A DNA stretch of 64,000 nucleotides from assembly GCA_951828385.1 (NCBI GenBank), contig OX639973.1, positions 6,364,845 to 6,428,844 on the forward strand, written 5' to 3'. The number at the start of each line of letters is the position of its first letter. Within the stretch, counting starts at the first letter, position 1. The DNA comes from an uncultured Poribacteria bacterium (GTDB lineage Bacteria > Poribacteria > WGA-4E > WGA-3G). Below the pieces are notes generated by a model. The model was given only the letters and a program-made list of their open reading frames with translations. It made no database searches and had not been told where the DNA came from. This document shows, one piece after another, positions 1-8,176 of the stretch. The position numbers and the translations under genes were made by a program.

Positions 1-91
1 ACTCATCATCAAGTTCGGGGATCTCTGATGTATCAATCGTGTCATCAGGCAGGTTCTCAATTTCAGAAAGTCGTGTTTTTGAAAGCCTCAT
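1..91 (-). CDS. BrnA-like antitoxin, N-terminus only (cut by window edge)
   Basis: Thirty codons are visible, starting with ATG at position 91 and running off the left edge. The peptide begins MRLSKTRLSEI and continues with the acidic stretch PDDTIDTSEIPELDDE. This start pattern (basic, then a segment of the type D-T/Y-S-D/E-I-P-E-L) is what I know from COG3514/BrnA-type antitoxins, small DNA-binding partners of BrnT toxins. A purine-rich AAGAG lies 7-8 bases upstream of the ATG. The C-terminal ribbon-helix-helix part and any BrnT gene lie outside the window. Family assignment rests on this N-terminus alone. Confidence 0.5.
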   Translation of the reverse strand, partial: MRLSKTRLSEIENLPDDTIDTSEIPELDDE

Positions 92-186
92 GATATTCTC
101 TTGCATTATAACACAATTCAAAGGAATCCGTAAGTCTTAATTGGTGAACAAACGGTGGTGCGTGATTTCAATGTACTGCGTCCCAC

Positions 187-216
187 GCGCAATGAATTGC
201 GCTACTACGAACCGGA
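187..216 (-). repeat. Core fragment of a dispersed palindromic repeat
   Basis: GCGCAATGAATTGCGC (7-bp arms, GA centre) followed by TACTACGAACCGG matches, in reverse orientation, the centre of the inverted-repeat element at 40777-40909, with only a couple of mismatches over about 29 bases. The terminal inverted repeats of that element are not visible here. It lies just downstream of the stop of the PaaK-like gene. Confidence 0.7.
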
Positions 217-225
217 GTATATTTT

Positions 226-1476
226 TCACGAAACCCGTTCATCGGTGAAGCGTTTTGATTTGAGCTCATATCTTGGCAATGTTCCGAGTGGCACCGGTTT
301 TACGATGGCGCGTAAACCTAACTCGTCTCGGATCGCAGCAGCAACAGCAGTGGCAGTCTCATGAGGATGCGGGTTTGTAGATTCAATCTGAATTTCAAGT
401 TCATCAAGTGTGTCTGTTCCATAAACACGACCAGCAAACTCTTGGATCTCTGGGAACTTGAGGATAATGTTTTCAAGCGTCGCAGGGTATACGTTCAGAC
501 CGCGAATGATGAGCGCGTTATCTATCCGTCCGATAACACCACCGTCAAGCACGCGGCTCTCTCTACCACATTCACACCGTTCCGATTTGAGTTTAACGTA
601 GTCTCCTGTCCGATAGCGGATAACAGGCATACCGACGCGCCCTAAATTGGTAATTACTAATTCGCCTTCGTCTGCCGGATCGCCTGTTTCTGTATCAAGT
701 ACTTCACAGATAAACTCGTCTTCGTTGAGATGGATCCCTGCTTGCGGTTCGCACATCACACCCCAGGCACCAACTTCCGTTGCACCAGTGTGGTCGTAGG
801 CACGCGCACCCCAACGGGTTTCAATCCGTTCTTTTGTTGCCGGTAGACTCGCGCCCGGTTCACCTGCATGGAGGGTGACCCGCACTGAAGACGCTTCGCT
901 AAGATTGATGCCATCTTGTTCGGCGACTTCGGCAAGCCGCAATGCGTATGTTGGTGTGGCAATGAGTACCGTTATATCGTTGCTGAGGATGGCACGTATC
1001 CGCTGCTCAGAGGTCATACCACCGTTCGGAATTGTGAGTGCGCCGAGCTGCTGCGCACCGTGATAGGCACTCCAGAAACCGATAAAAGGACCGAACGAAA
1101 AGGCGATCATGAGTCGATCCGCTGAGGTCACGCCTGCGCCGCGATAGATTTCACCCCAACATTTTCCCCACCAGTCCCACGATTCCGCTGTATCTAACCA
1201 TCGCAACGGCGCACCCGTTGTGCCTGAGGTGCGGTGGAGGCAGGTATACTGCGCCAGTGGAAAGGTGAGGTTTGTACCGTAGGGCGGATGCGAGACCTGA
1301 TCTGCGCTGAGTTCTTCCTTTGTTGTAAAAGGCAGCTGCTGGTAATCCGTCAGTGTTTGCACATCGTTTGGATCTGTAATCCCAGCCTCGGTGAGTTTCC
1401 GCTGATAGAAAACATTTGTTTCTAATACTGGGGCAAGCATCTCACGGAGGCGGTGTAATTGTGTTTGTATCTCCAT
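226..1476 (-). CDS. Phenylacetate-CoA ligase-like AMP-forming acyl-CoA ligase
   Basis: A 416-residue member of the adenylate-forming (ANL) superfamily, closest in layout to PaaK: an N-terminal helical start, the AMP-binding P-loop TSGTTGAP at residues 83-90, the adenine-site segment YDHTGATEVG near residue 228, the hinge/motif region YRTGDYVKL, and a cysteine pair CECGRESR near residue 303 that PaaK-type enzymes carry. Length matches the PaaK family (about 420-440). Such enzymes activate an aromatic or other carboxylic acid with ATP and transfer it to CoA in the cytoplasm. No phenylacetate catabolic genes adjoin it, so the substrate is open; the next gene upstream is a toxin-antitoxin pair. 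The start ATG at 1476 gives a normal N-terminus. Confidence 0.8.
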   Translation of the reverse strand: MEIQTQLHRLREMLAPVLETNVFYQRKLTEAGITDPNDVQTLTDYQQLPFTTKEELSADQVSHPPYGTNLTFPLAQYTCLHRTSGTTGAPLRWLDTAESWDWWGKCWGEIYRGAGVTSADRLMIAFSFGPFIGFWSAYHGAQQLGALTIPNGGMTSEQRIRAILSNDITVLIATPTYALRLAEVAEQDGINLSEASSVRVTLHAGEPGASLPATKERIETRWGARAYDHTGATEVGAWGVMCEPQAGIHLNEDEFICEVLDTETGDPADEGELVITNLGRVGMPVIRYRTGDYVKLKSERCECGRESRVLDGGVIGRIDNALIIRGLNVYPATLENIILKFPEIQEFAGRVYGTDTLDELEIQIESTNPHPHETATAVAAAIRDELGLRAIVKPVPLGTLPRYELKSKRFTDERVS

Positions 1477-1524
1477 ATTTCTTGAGTTTAATTAGTGGAA
1501 GTATAGTTGGTGTAGTATAGTCGA

Positions 1525-1878
1525 TTAAAGTCCTCGGCGAATTCTAACCCTTCCGGGTGAAATAACACTGAAAGCTTCCTGCAATTCATCCTCGTAATTC
1601 GCCAAGACGGTTGAAACACTTGTTGCTTTTGCTGGCAAAGATAAACCCGAAAGACGAATAAGCACTACACCCATGTGTACTAATCCTTGACGAAAAACGA
1701 GTTCACCAAAGTCTTTATCTTCGGTAAGTAGTAGGGCACGGTTTAAGTTAGCTTGATGCAGTACTTCCTCGTCTTCAATACTTGGAGCAAATTCAGCAAT
1801 ATATAACACGTTATGACCATTTTGCCGAAGTGTCTCCACAATTGACTTACCGATGCTCTCGTCCGCAAGTAAATTCAT
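1525..1878 (-). CDS. DUF5615 PIN-like protein (putative toxin)
   Basis: A 117-residue protein with the DUF5615/PIN-like pattern: MNLLADESIGKSIVETL at the start (an early Asp-Glu), GHNV, DEEVL, then LLTEDKDFGELVF, where the Asp pair after the beta strand is the usual acidic site of PIN-like nucleases. Its start overlaps the stop of the upstream DUF433 gene by 4 bases, the usual arrangement for such pairs. By family it is the toxin half of a type II system, possibly an RNase; activity is inferred, not shown. Length is normal and the frame is intact. Confidence 0.75.
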   Translation of the reverse strand: MNLLADESIGKSIVETLRQNGHNVLYIAEFAPSIEDEEVLHQANLNRALLLTEDKDFGELVFRQGLVHMGVVLIRLSGLSLPAKATSVSTVLANYEDELQEAFSVISPGRVRIRRGL

Positions 1879-2111
1879 GGATTACCTTCATGAATTGGAT
1901 AGACCACATCCGCACGCAGAACCCGGGAAGCAAAATGAAGTGCTGCGCGTATCCCTTCCTCAGTCAAGCGTGGATACTCCTCAAGTAATTGATCAATTGT
2001 CTCACCTGCTGCGATTTTTTCTAAGATTAATTCGACAGGGATGCGGGTGCCTGCAATCACAGGTTTGCCCATCATAATTGATGGGTTAGATACGATGAGT
2101 TTAGTATCCAT
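1875..2111 (-). CDS. DUF433 antitoxin-like protein
   Basis: A 78-residue protein with the DUF433 hallmarks: an N-terminal strand followed by GKPVIAGTRIPVELIL, and then a helix-turn-helix-like segment AAGETIDQLLEEYPRLTEEGIRAAL. DUF433 proteins are small DNA-binding partners of DUF5615 PIN-like toxins, and the DUF5615 gene follows with a 4-base overlap. The ATG at 2111 has a strong ribosome site, AAGGAG, about 7 bases upstream. Presumed to autoregulate the pair. Confidence 0.75.
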   Translation of the reverse strand: MDTKLIVSNPSIMMGKPVIAGTRIPVELILEKIAAGETIDQLLEEYPRLTEEGIRAALHFASRVLRADVVYPIHEGNP

Positions 2112-2158
2112 ATTTTGCTCCTTCTACGGCAGAAGAAATGTCTTTTGAATAAGGTCGT

Positions 2159-3529
2159 TTAGGTATATCGCGTGTTCTGATATTCAGCAGCATAGAACGT
2201 TGGCAGCAGGCTATCAACTTGGAGCAGTCCGCGCTGTGTCAGTTGGATTTCATCGGATGCAGCGTTGACGCGCAGCATACCGTCGTTTTGCAGTTTTTCG
2301 TAGGCTTCAGCGAAAATCTCAAGGATGTCTGCGTTGAATTTCGTTTTGAAATAAGAAGGGCTGATTGTGCCGAGTTTGAGCTGCAGTATCATTTCCCGCG
2401 TCAAGCGTTCCGATTCAGTCGGTTTCAGCGCGCGGTAGACTGGAAGACTGTCTGCTGCAAGGTTACCGAGATAGTCGCCCCATGAAGGTGCGTTCTGAAA
2501 ATGAATCCCGCTGAGATGTGAGAAAGAGGCAACCCCTGTGCCTATCATATCACTCCCCTGCCAGACTGCGTCGCGATAGACGAATTGACAATGTTTGTCT
2601 TTCTTGAGGACAGTGTACGCGCTAGATTGTGTGTAACCGGCTTCCGTGAACTGTTCAAAGGCGTATTGGTGCCATTCGCGCTTGAGTTTCCAATCCGCCA
2701 CCGGTAGCGCGTCGCCACCGAGGATGTCCTTGGAATAAACGGTATTAAACGGCAATTCAAGTTGATAGACAGTGACACTATCCGGATCAAGTTCGATCGT
2801 TTTTCTAACGGTTTCGCGCCAACTTTCCCATGTTTCACCGATCATGCCTGAAATGAGGTCAATGTTCACTTGATCGAATGCCAAAGTCTTTATCCACGGT
2901 GCGATACGATAGACCTCTTTGGAAAGATGGGCTCTGCCGTTTTCAGCGAGGATTTCGTCGTTCAGATTCTCAACGCCGAGACTTAAACGCGTTACACCGA
3001 TTTCTTTGATGGCATCAAGTTTCTTTTCCGTCAAGGTACCCGGTTCGCACTCAAATGCGACCTCTTCAGCTGCGTCCCACGGCATCACCCGTTTCACCCT
3101 ATCGACGAGAGCCGTCAAGTGTTTGACACTAATATAGGACGGTGTACCACCGCCAAAATAGACGAATCTTAGCGGACGACCTGCGATTGCGGGGTGTTCG
3201 CTATAAAGTTCGACCTCTTTTCCAAGTGCGTTCAGATAAGTGTCAATTTCGGAACTATTTTTGTCGGTATAGACCCGAAAATAACAGAATTTGCACCGTT
3301 TCCGACAGAAGGGGATGTGGAGGTAAAGTCCTAACGTCGCGTCTGGACGCGCGGATTCGTTTAGTGCGCGATGTACCTCTGGCACATCAGATTCACCCCA
3401 TGTGGAATACGGTGGGTAGTTGGAAACGAAAACGCTCCCTACGGTTGTATCCTTTGAATCTATGCCTGCTGTTGCAGGTTCCGCTAAGGGCGTTGCTTGC
3501 GAGCCCGTGTTCAACTGTGTTTTAGACAT
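2159..3529 (-). CDS. Coproporphyrinogen III oxidase-family radical SAM protein (HemW/HemN-like)
   Basis: A 456-residue radical SAM enzyme. The 4Fe-4S ligands are the CxxxCxxC set in FCRKRCKFCYF (about residues 74-84), followed by FGGGTPS (SAM-binding glycine motif), EPGTLT, GVTRLSLGVENL and the DLISGMIGET segment typical of the HemN/HemW family; the C-terminal HemN winged-helix region is also recognisable. HemN decarboxylates coproporphyrinogen III, while HemW relatives act as haem chaperones. HemN has a further cysteine after the cluster, which is absent here, and the N-terminal extension of about 60 residues is unusual for HemW. I therefore give only the family. It lies 3 bases downstream of the PQQ-propeller gene, so the two are probably co-transcribed. 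Confidence 0.75.
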   Translation of the reverse strand: MSKTQLNTGSQATPLAEPATAGIDSKDTTVGSVFVSNYPPYSTWGESDVPEVHRALNESARPDATLGLYLHIPFCRKRCKFCYFRVYTDKNSSEIDTYLNALGKEVELYSEHPAIAGRPLRFVYFGGGTPSYISVKHLTALVDRVKRVMPWDAAEEVAFECEPGTLTEKKLDAIKEIGVTRLSLGVENLNDEILAENGRAHLSKEVYRIAPWIKTLAFDQVNIDLISGMIGETWESWRETVRKTIELDPDSVTVYQLELPFNTVYSKDILGGDALPVADWKLKREWHQYAFEQFTEAGYTQSSAYTVLKKDKHCQFVYRDAVWQGSDMIGTGVASFSHLSGIHFQNAPSWGDYLGNLAADSLPVYRALKPTESERLTREMILQLKLGTISPSYFKTKFNADILEIFAEAYEKLQNDGMLRVNAASDEIQLTQRGLLQVDSLLPTFYAAEYQNTRYT

Positions 3530-3532
3530 AAT

Positions 3533-4738
3533 CTATTTTTCTCCAAAGCAGTAAAGAATCCCATCTTCTGTACCAATGTAAATTTTACCATCCGAGACAC
3601 TCGGTGAGGCAACGATAGATGAACCTGTTGCGAATTCCCATACCGATTCCCCAGTCGTAATATCTAAAGCGATAAACACCCCACGAGTCGTTCCCAAAAA
3701 AGCACGCGTGCCAGCAATAACAGCGGAGGACTCAATACTAGATTTGGTCGTATAAGTCCATATCGGTTCTCCGGTCTCCCGCGAGACGGCGTGCACCATC
3801 TTATCGCGTCCCCCAATAATAACACTGTCCTCGGTGAGGGTGGCTGAGGCGAAGAATGGAAATTGCCGTTTCGGATGCCGATACCGCCACGCGATCTCCC
3901 CTGTATCTAAAGCGACCCCCAATACTTCGGTGCCATACGTGCCGCAATAGACCCTGTTTTCTGAAATCGCAGGGCTTGCAGCGACATACGCGCCGAGTTC
4001 TACCTGTTCAGCCTGTATGCCATCGTCGGTATTGATAACGCGGAGGTAACTGTCGCATCCAGTGACAATCACGAAGTTCTTGACATCACCAGAGCCACTC
4101 GCTGGCTGGGTCCAGACACCAGGCGTGCCATGGACATACCCTTCTGTCTCGAATTTCCAGACCAACGCTCCTTTTTCGGTGTTGAGGCAGTAGAGAAATC
4201 CGTCGTAGGAGCCAAACAACACGCGGTCGCCAGCAAAATTTGCCGATGATATAATTTCACCCTCTGTCCGAAACTGCCATTTCATTGCGTGGGTGTTGAT
4301 GTCCACTGCATGAAAGACACCATCGCCATCACCGAAGTAGACGACGCCATCGTGGATAGCGGCGGACGCTTTGATTGAACTGTTCGTCTGGTAGGTCCAT
4401 TTTTTTTCGCCTGTTTCGGCATCAATTGCGTAGAGGATCCCATCCAACGCACCAACATAGACCGTTCCATCAACGACTGCGGCGGTGGACTCAATCATGT
4501 CTCCTGCTTGAAACGTCCAGAGCAATTGGGGATTGTCAGGGAGTTCGGAATCCGCCACACCCGTGAGTTGTGGGTTCCCCCGAAAACTTACCCAGTTGCC
4601 CAGCGTTGTGTTTGCAATGCTAAGCAGTAGTACAAGAATGAGGAAAGTAGCAGGCACACACCGATGTGCCGTAGCCTTTGGCGTTTTAAGATATGTAAGA
4701 TTCCACTGATCTACTTGTATTTCAATAAACCTGTTCAT
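3533..4738 (-). CDS. Secreted PQQ-like beta-propeller protein
   Basis: A 401-residue protein with a hydrophobic segment at about residues 28-48 (CVPATFLILVLLLSIA) that looks like a signal peptide or membrane anchor after a long basic N-region. The rest is made of seven or eight repeats of the form G-x-V/I-Y-x-G-x-x-D-G-x-L/V-Y-A-x-D-x-x-T-G-x-x-x-W, the PQQ/BamB propeller blade pattern, for example GTVYVGALDGILYAID. These repeats in single-protein form are usually structural or ligand-binding rather than quinone enzymes; there is no dehydrogenase cytochrome domain. The ORF start overlaps the end of the alcohol dehydrogenase gene by 17 bases, and its stop is 3 bases from the radical SAM gene, suggesting one transcript. 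Confidence 0.8.
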   Translation of the reverse strand: MNRFIEIQVDQWNLTYLKTPKATAHRCVPATFLILVLLLSIANTTLGNWVSFRGNPQLTGVADSELPDNPQLLWTFQAGDMIESTAAVVDGTVYVGALDGILYAIDAETGEKKWTYQTNSSIKASAAIHDGVVYFGDGDGVFHAVDINTHAMKWQFRTEGEIISSANFAGDRVLFGSYDGFLYCLNTEKGALVWKFETEGYVHGTPGVWTQPASGSGDVKNFVIVTGCDSYLRVINTDDGIQAEQVELGAYVAASPAISENRVYCGTYGTEVLGVALDTGEIAWRYRHPKRQFPFFASATLTEDSVIIGGRDKMVHAVSRETGEPIWTYTTKSSIESSAVIAGTRAFLGTTRGVFIALDITTGESVWEFATGSSIVASPSVSDGKIYIGTEDGILYCFGEK

Positions 4739-5846
4739 AAAGTTTCATAAAATCGTTAACATTCACAGGGCGCGGGTTGAACTGTGCTGTCCATTGTGTC
4801 GCCGCTTCCTTTGCCAACGTCGGTAAGTCTGCTGTACCTATCGTGTATTGGACAGGATAATCCCGAAGTCTGTTCGGTAAATTGCCGATCTGCTTGAGTG
4901 CAGTAATTCTGTCTGCTAAGTCGCCGTCCGGGTATAGTTCATGGTATGCCTCGCCGGCGACACTGTTGTTGAATCGGATGACATGCGGTAACATCAACGC
5001 GACTGCAATGCCGTGGATGATGTCGTATCGTGCTGTTAGCGGGTTGGCACAAGCGTGCGCGGCACCGAGCATCGAATTTTCGATCGCAAGTCCGGCAAGG
5101 TAGGCACCAAACAGCATCTTACTACGTGCTGCGGCACTGTGTTGTTTAACAAGGCATGCTTCAAAGTTCGTGTTTAGCAATTCCCATGCGTGTCGTGCGA
5201 ACATCCGTGACATCGGGTTGTGTCGGGTGGAGACGAAACTCTCAACAGCGTGTGCGACGGCATCTATCGCGGTAATCGCTGCGATCGGTCTCGGCAAAGT
5301 TTTGGTAAGTGTCGGGTCCAAAATGACGGTGCCGAAACGTGCCTTTTTATCGCCACACGCCATTTTGATATGCGTTTCTGGTTGTGAAATGAGTGCGAAA
5401 GATTGTGCCTCGCTACCGGTGCCGATAGTCGTCGGGATCCCGATAGAGGGCAACATCGGTTCTGTCGCTTTGTTGCTGCCCCAATAGTCCGCCATTTTGC
5501 CGCCATTTGTGAGCAGGAAGTTCGCGCCCTTCGCGCAATCCATTGAGCTGCCACCGCCAAGTCCGATAATAAGATCTATCGGGGTATTGGTTTTCGCAAC
5601 TCTAACGGCGGCTTCGACATCTGCCGTCGTCGGGTTCGGCGTAACATCGGCATAAACGTAAGCGGCGATCCGTTCGCTTTGCAACGCTGAGACGGCTCTC
5701 GCAAGGATGCCTGCCTTTTCGATGCCAGGGTCTGTCGTAACGAGAACCCGACTACCGCCGAGCGAGCGGGTCAGTTCACCGAGCCTTTCAATCGTGTTAT
5801 TACCGTAGATAATCTGTTGTTTCAGTTCGCAATCAAAAGTATCCAT
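4722..5846 (-). CDS. Iron-containing alcohol dehydrogenase family protein
   Basis: A 374-residue class III (Fe-dependent) alcohol dehydrogenase-like enzyme. The NAD(P)-binding GGGSSMDCAKG (after LIIGL) and the metal-binding histidines in the segments AVESFVSTRHN, AAHACANPL and IIHGIAVALMLPHV follow the family pattern. These proteins reduce aldehydes/ketones or oxidise alcohols, using Fe2+ or Zn2+. I chose ATG 5846 (MDTFDCELK), because homologues start near the QQIIYG strand; the open frame extends another 46 codons upstream without family similarity. A probable promoter lies upstream at 5921-5950. The downstream PQQ and radical SAM genes follow closely. Confidence 0.85.
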   Translation of the reverse strand: MDTFDCELKQQIIYGNNTIERLGELTRSLGGSRVLVTTDPGIEKAGILARAVSALQSERIAAYVYADVTPNPTTADVEAAVRVAKTNTPIDLIIGLGGGSSMDCAKGANFLLTNGGKMADYWGSNKATEPMLPSIGIPTTIGTGSEAQSFALISQPETHIKMACGDKKARFGTVILDPTLTKTLPRPIAAITAIDAVAHAVESFVSTRHNPMSRMFARHAWELLNTNFEACLVKQHSAAARSKMLFGAYLAGLAIENSMLGAAHACANPLTARYDIIHGIAVALMLPHVIRFNNSVAGEAYHELYPDGDLADRITALKQIGNLPNRLRDYPVQYTIGTADLPTLAKEAATQWTAQFNPRPVNVNDFMKLYEQVY

Positions 5847-5920
5847 ATATGAAGTCCGATATGATATGGCGCGTTTATGGTACCTGCCGGTAGAAAATTG
5901 TATTATATAAGTTCTATAAA

Positions 5921-5950
5921 AGGATACCAGAGTCTGGAGCGGAAAGTCAA
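5921..5950 (-). promoter_or_regulatory. Putative sigma-70-type promoter for the alcohol dehydrogenase gene
   Basis: Reading the minus strand, TTGACT (5950-5945), an 18-base spacer and TATCCT (5926-5921) lie about 75 bases upstream of the chosen ATG at 5846. The fit to the -35 is good and to the -10 moderate; this also supports the shorter start, since the long ORF version would begin within the promoter region. Confidence 0.45.
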
Positions 5951-6035
5951 GGGAAAGGTCAGCTGTTTGCGGAGATTCAGACAATTTGTTGAGGGGGCGA
6001 TAAAGGTAAATTCTTGTAGATGGGATTCTTTAGCG

Positions 6036-6809
6036 TTAAATAGACAGGGCGCAAAGGTCATCGCTGTGCCAGCTGACGCTGTGATCATCAATCTTGGCTC
6101 CACCACGTTTCAGGTACCCGTCAATAGATTTACCTTCAAGTACCCGGACTTCAAATTCATAAGGCGGGTCAATTTTGAATGGCGCAATCTCAGCGATATT
6201 TCGGCACGCCACAGCAGCAGTCTCCCGAATCAGTTCTCGCGACCGTTGCGGTGAGAGATGCAACGCGAGTTCCTGTCCAAGTCCTTGTTTAGTTTCAACG
6301 CCATAAATGTTGGGTATAAGTCGCTTTGCTTCTATAACCGCTTTATCGTCGCCAGAGATGAAAACCGTCGGGACATCGAAAGTGCCAGCGAGTGCTGCAC
6401 GGCATCCGAACTCTCCGATCATATTTCCGTTGAGTTTGTAGTATTCAATTGACACGGAAGAATACGTATGACTCAACGGCGCGTTTGGCGTGCCTGCCAT
6501 GGCGTGTTGTCCTAAGAAAAAGAGCGCGTCATAACTTGCGTCAAGATAGTAGGGCGGACGAATAGGACCCCGCGCAATTAACTTCGCCTTTGGATGAAAT
6601 TCGAGCACATCAATCCCGCCAGTCCCGTGTCCATCCCAAACCACAATTTCTGCGTCCGCGTCCACATCAAGAATACCATCAACAGCCGCATTTACCTCCT
6701 GCGTCAATAATCTCATGGCAGTCTGTTTCTGGGGACCTTCTTCACGGGTTTGACTGAAGCGGGATACCATCGCAACGCCTTCCAAGTCGGTCAAAATGTA
6801 AATCTTCAT
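6036..6809 (-). CDS. M55 family D-aminopeptidase (DppA-like)
   Basis: A 257-residue protein of peptidase family M55. It starts with the characteristic metal-binding segment LTDLEGVAMV (Asp and Glu ligands), has VVWDGHGTGGID (a His ligand), FFLGQHAMAGT (another His) and the later SVSIEYYKLNG with a glutamate. DppA is a zinc-dependent D-amino-acid amidase/aminopeptidase forming a decameric ring, thought to recycle D-Ala peptides. I chose ATG 6809, because GGGGG sits seven bases before it; the frame also contains an upstream TTG. The gene is followed by the alcohol dehydrogenase gene, but with its own promoter region in between. Confidence 0.85.
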   Translation of the reverse strand: MKIYILTDLEGVAMVSRFSQTREEGPQKQTAMRLLTQEVNAAVDGILDVDADAEIVVWDGHGTGGIDVLEFHPKAKLIARGPIRPPYYLDASYDALFFLGQHAMAGTPNAPLSHTYSSVSIEYYKLNGNMIGEFGCRAALAGTFDVPTVFISGDDKAVIEAKRLIPNIYGVETKQGLGQELALHLSPQRSRELIRETAAVACRNIAEIAPFKIDPPYEFEVRVLEGKSIDGYLKRGGAKIDDHSVSWHSDDLCALSI

Positions 6810-6815
6810 GGTCAA

Positions 6816-7101
6816 CCCCCTGCCAGATTATAGTAAAACTCGAAAATATGTTTACACTTGTAGCATAGGAAACCGTTAGCCTGTGCCTCCATGAGATTGA
6901 CATTTACAAACTCACATAACCATACGAGTGTATAAGTAATTACGGGATCTACTATAATAGTAAAACCCATAATTATTTCGACACACGATGGTACCGGACG
7001 GACTGGGTTACCCAGCCCCTAAGAGTGCTGAATGTAGGACCGCTATCGTGATTTTCGGATTATACTATAATAGCCATGTTGAAACGAATATCCAGACAAT
7101 A
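6816..7101. other. Intergenic stretch with small dispersed repeats
   Basis: No gene is seen. The stretch holds a GTAGCATAG-type repeat (6860-6886), two similar CTATAATAGTAAAAC-type segments (near 6830 and 6951-6968), and a small hairpin CTGGG-TTA-CCCAG at 7003-7015, followed by CCCCTA. These look like REP-type intergenic repeats rather than specific regulators. Confidence 0.5.
6860..6886 (+). repeat. GTAGCATAG dispersed repeat, copy 1
   Basis: GTAGCATAGGAAACCGTTAG continuing CCTGTGC. It shares the frame GTAGCATAG...TTAG/C..TGTGC with copies at 39918-39944, 39957-39981 and 58851-58874. The internal sequence can fold as a weak hairpin. Confidence 0.6.
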
Positions 7102-8148
7102 CTATGATACCGTCCACGTTTCACCATCGTGAAGGAGTGCCTTGAGGTCACCCTCGCCTGTACGTTCTGTTGCGGTGCGGATTTGGTTGGTCATCAGGTC
7201 TTCGTAGCACGGGTGCTGAACGCTTCGGAAGATGCCCATCGGATGTGGCATGTCAGGCGTATCGCTCATCCCTGCGAGGAAATTCGCTAAGGTGGTGTCT
7301 TCGGCGTGCTGGTCATGGACAATGAGGTCGTCAATGGTGTGCTCACCATCCGTGAGGTCAACGACTTCAGGTTGGAAACCGTTAAGTCGGATCCCCTTAT
7401 CGTGTTCTGCCCCGAAAACGAGCGGTTCACCGTGTTCGAGAAGCACCGTATGATCAGTCTTATGCTCTTTTTCTCTCTGTAGTTCAAAGGTATCGTCGTT
7501 AAAGATATGGCAATTTTGGTAGATCTCGATAAAAGACGTGCCTTTATGCTCAAAGGCAGCCTTGAGCATCGGACGCAAATGATCCGAGTGAATGTCTACT
7601 GACCGTGCGACGAATGTTGCCCCTGAGGCAAGCGCAAGACTGATTGGATTAAACGGTGAATCCAGGGATCCGAGTGGTGTGGAAGGTGTCGATTCCCCTT
7701 GTTCGGAGGTCGGTGAATATTGCCCTTTCGTGAGTCCATAGATACGGTTGTTGAACAGCAGCATGTTGATATCGAAATTCCGACGCATCAGATGGATGAA
7801 ATGGTTACCACCGATTGAGAGTGCATCACCGTCACCCGTGATAACCCATACAGAAAGATCGGGGTTCGCCATCTTTACACCGGAGGCGATCGTTGGTGCT
7901 CTACCGTGGATCGTGTGGAAACCGTAGGTGTTCATGTAGTACGGGAACCGACTTGAACACCCGATGCCGGAAATAAAGACGATATTCTCCTTCGGAATGC
8001 CGAGTTCAGGTAGCGTGCGCTGCGTTTGGGCAAGAATAGAATAATCACCGCATTTTGGACACCAGCGTACATCTTGGTCGGATTTGAAATCATTCCTTGT
8101 GAGGGTCGGTGCACCGACTGGAATCCGTGAAGTTCTTTTCCTTTTCAT
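7102..8148 (-). CDS. korB: 2-oxoacid:ferredoxin oxidoreductase, beta (TPP-binding) subunit
   Basis: A 348-residue beta subunit. Near the start is the cysteine motif WCPKCGDYS, then GIGCSSRFPYY and the TPP/Mg-binding segment VWVITGDGDALSIGGNH with NNRIYGLTKGQ following, which matches the 2-oxoglutarate/2-oxoacid:ferredoxin oxidoreductase beta family. With the alpha subunit it oxidatively decarboxylates a 2-oxoacid (probably 2-oxoglutarate) to acyl-CoA, passing electrons to ferredoxin; the reaction can run backwards in reductive carboxylation. The alpha gene lies 28 bases upstream on the same strand. Confidence 0.9.
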   Translation of the reverse strand: MKRKRTSRIPVGAPTLTRNDFKSDQDVRWCPKCGDYSILAQTQRTLPELGIPKENIVFISGIGCSSRFPYYMNTYGFHTIHGRAPTIASGVKMANPDLSVWVITGDGDALSIGGNHFIHLMRRNFDINMLLFNNRIYGLTKGQYSPTSEQGESTPSTPLGSLDSPFNPISLALASGATFVARSVDIHSDHLRPMLKAAFEHKGTSFIEIYQNCHIFNDDTFELQREKEHKTDHTVLLEHGEPLVFGAEHDKGIRLNGFQPEVVDLTDGEHTIDDLIVHDQHAEDTTLANFLAGMSDTPDMPHPMGIFRSVQHPCYEDLMTNQIRTATERTGEGDLKALLHDGETWTVS

Positions 8149-8176
8149 GATATTTTACCGCCTTTGGCGTTTGACG

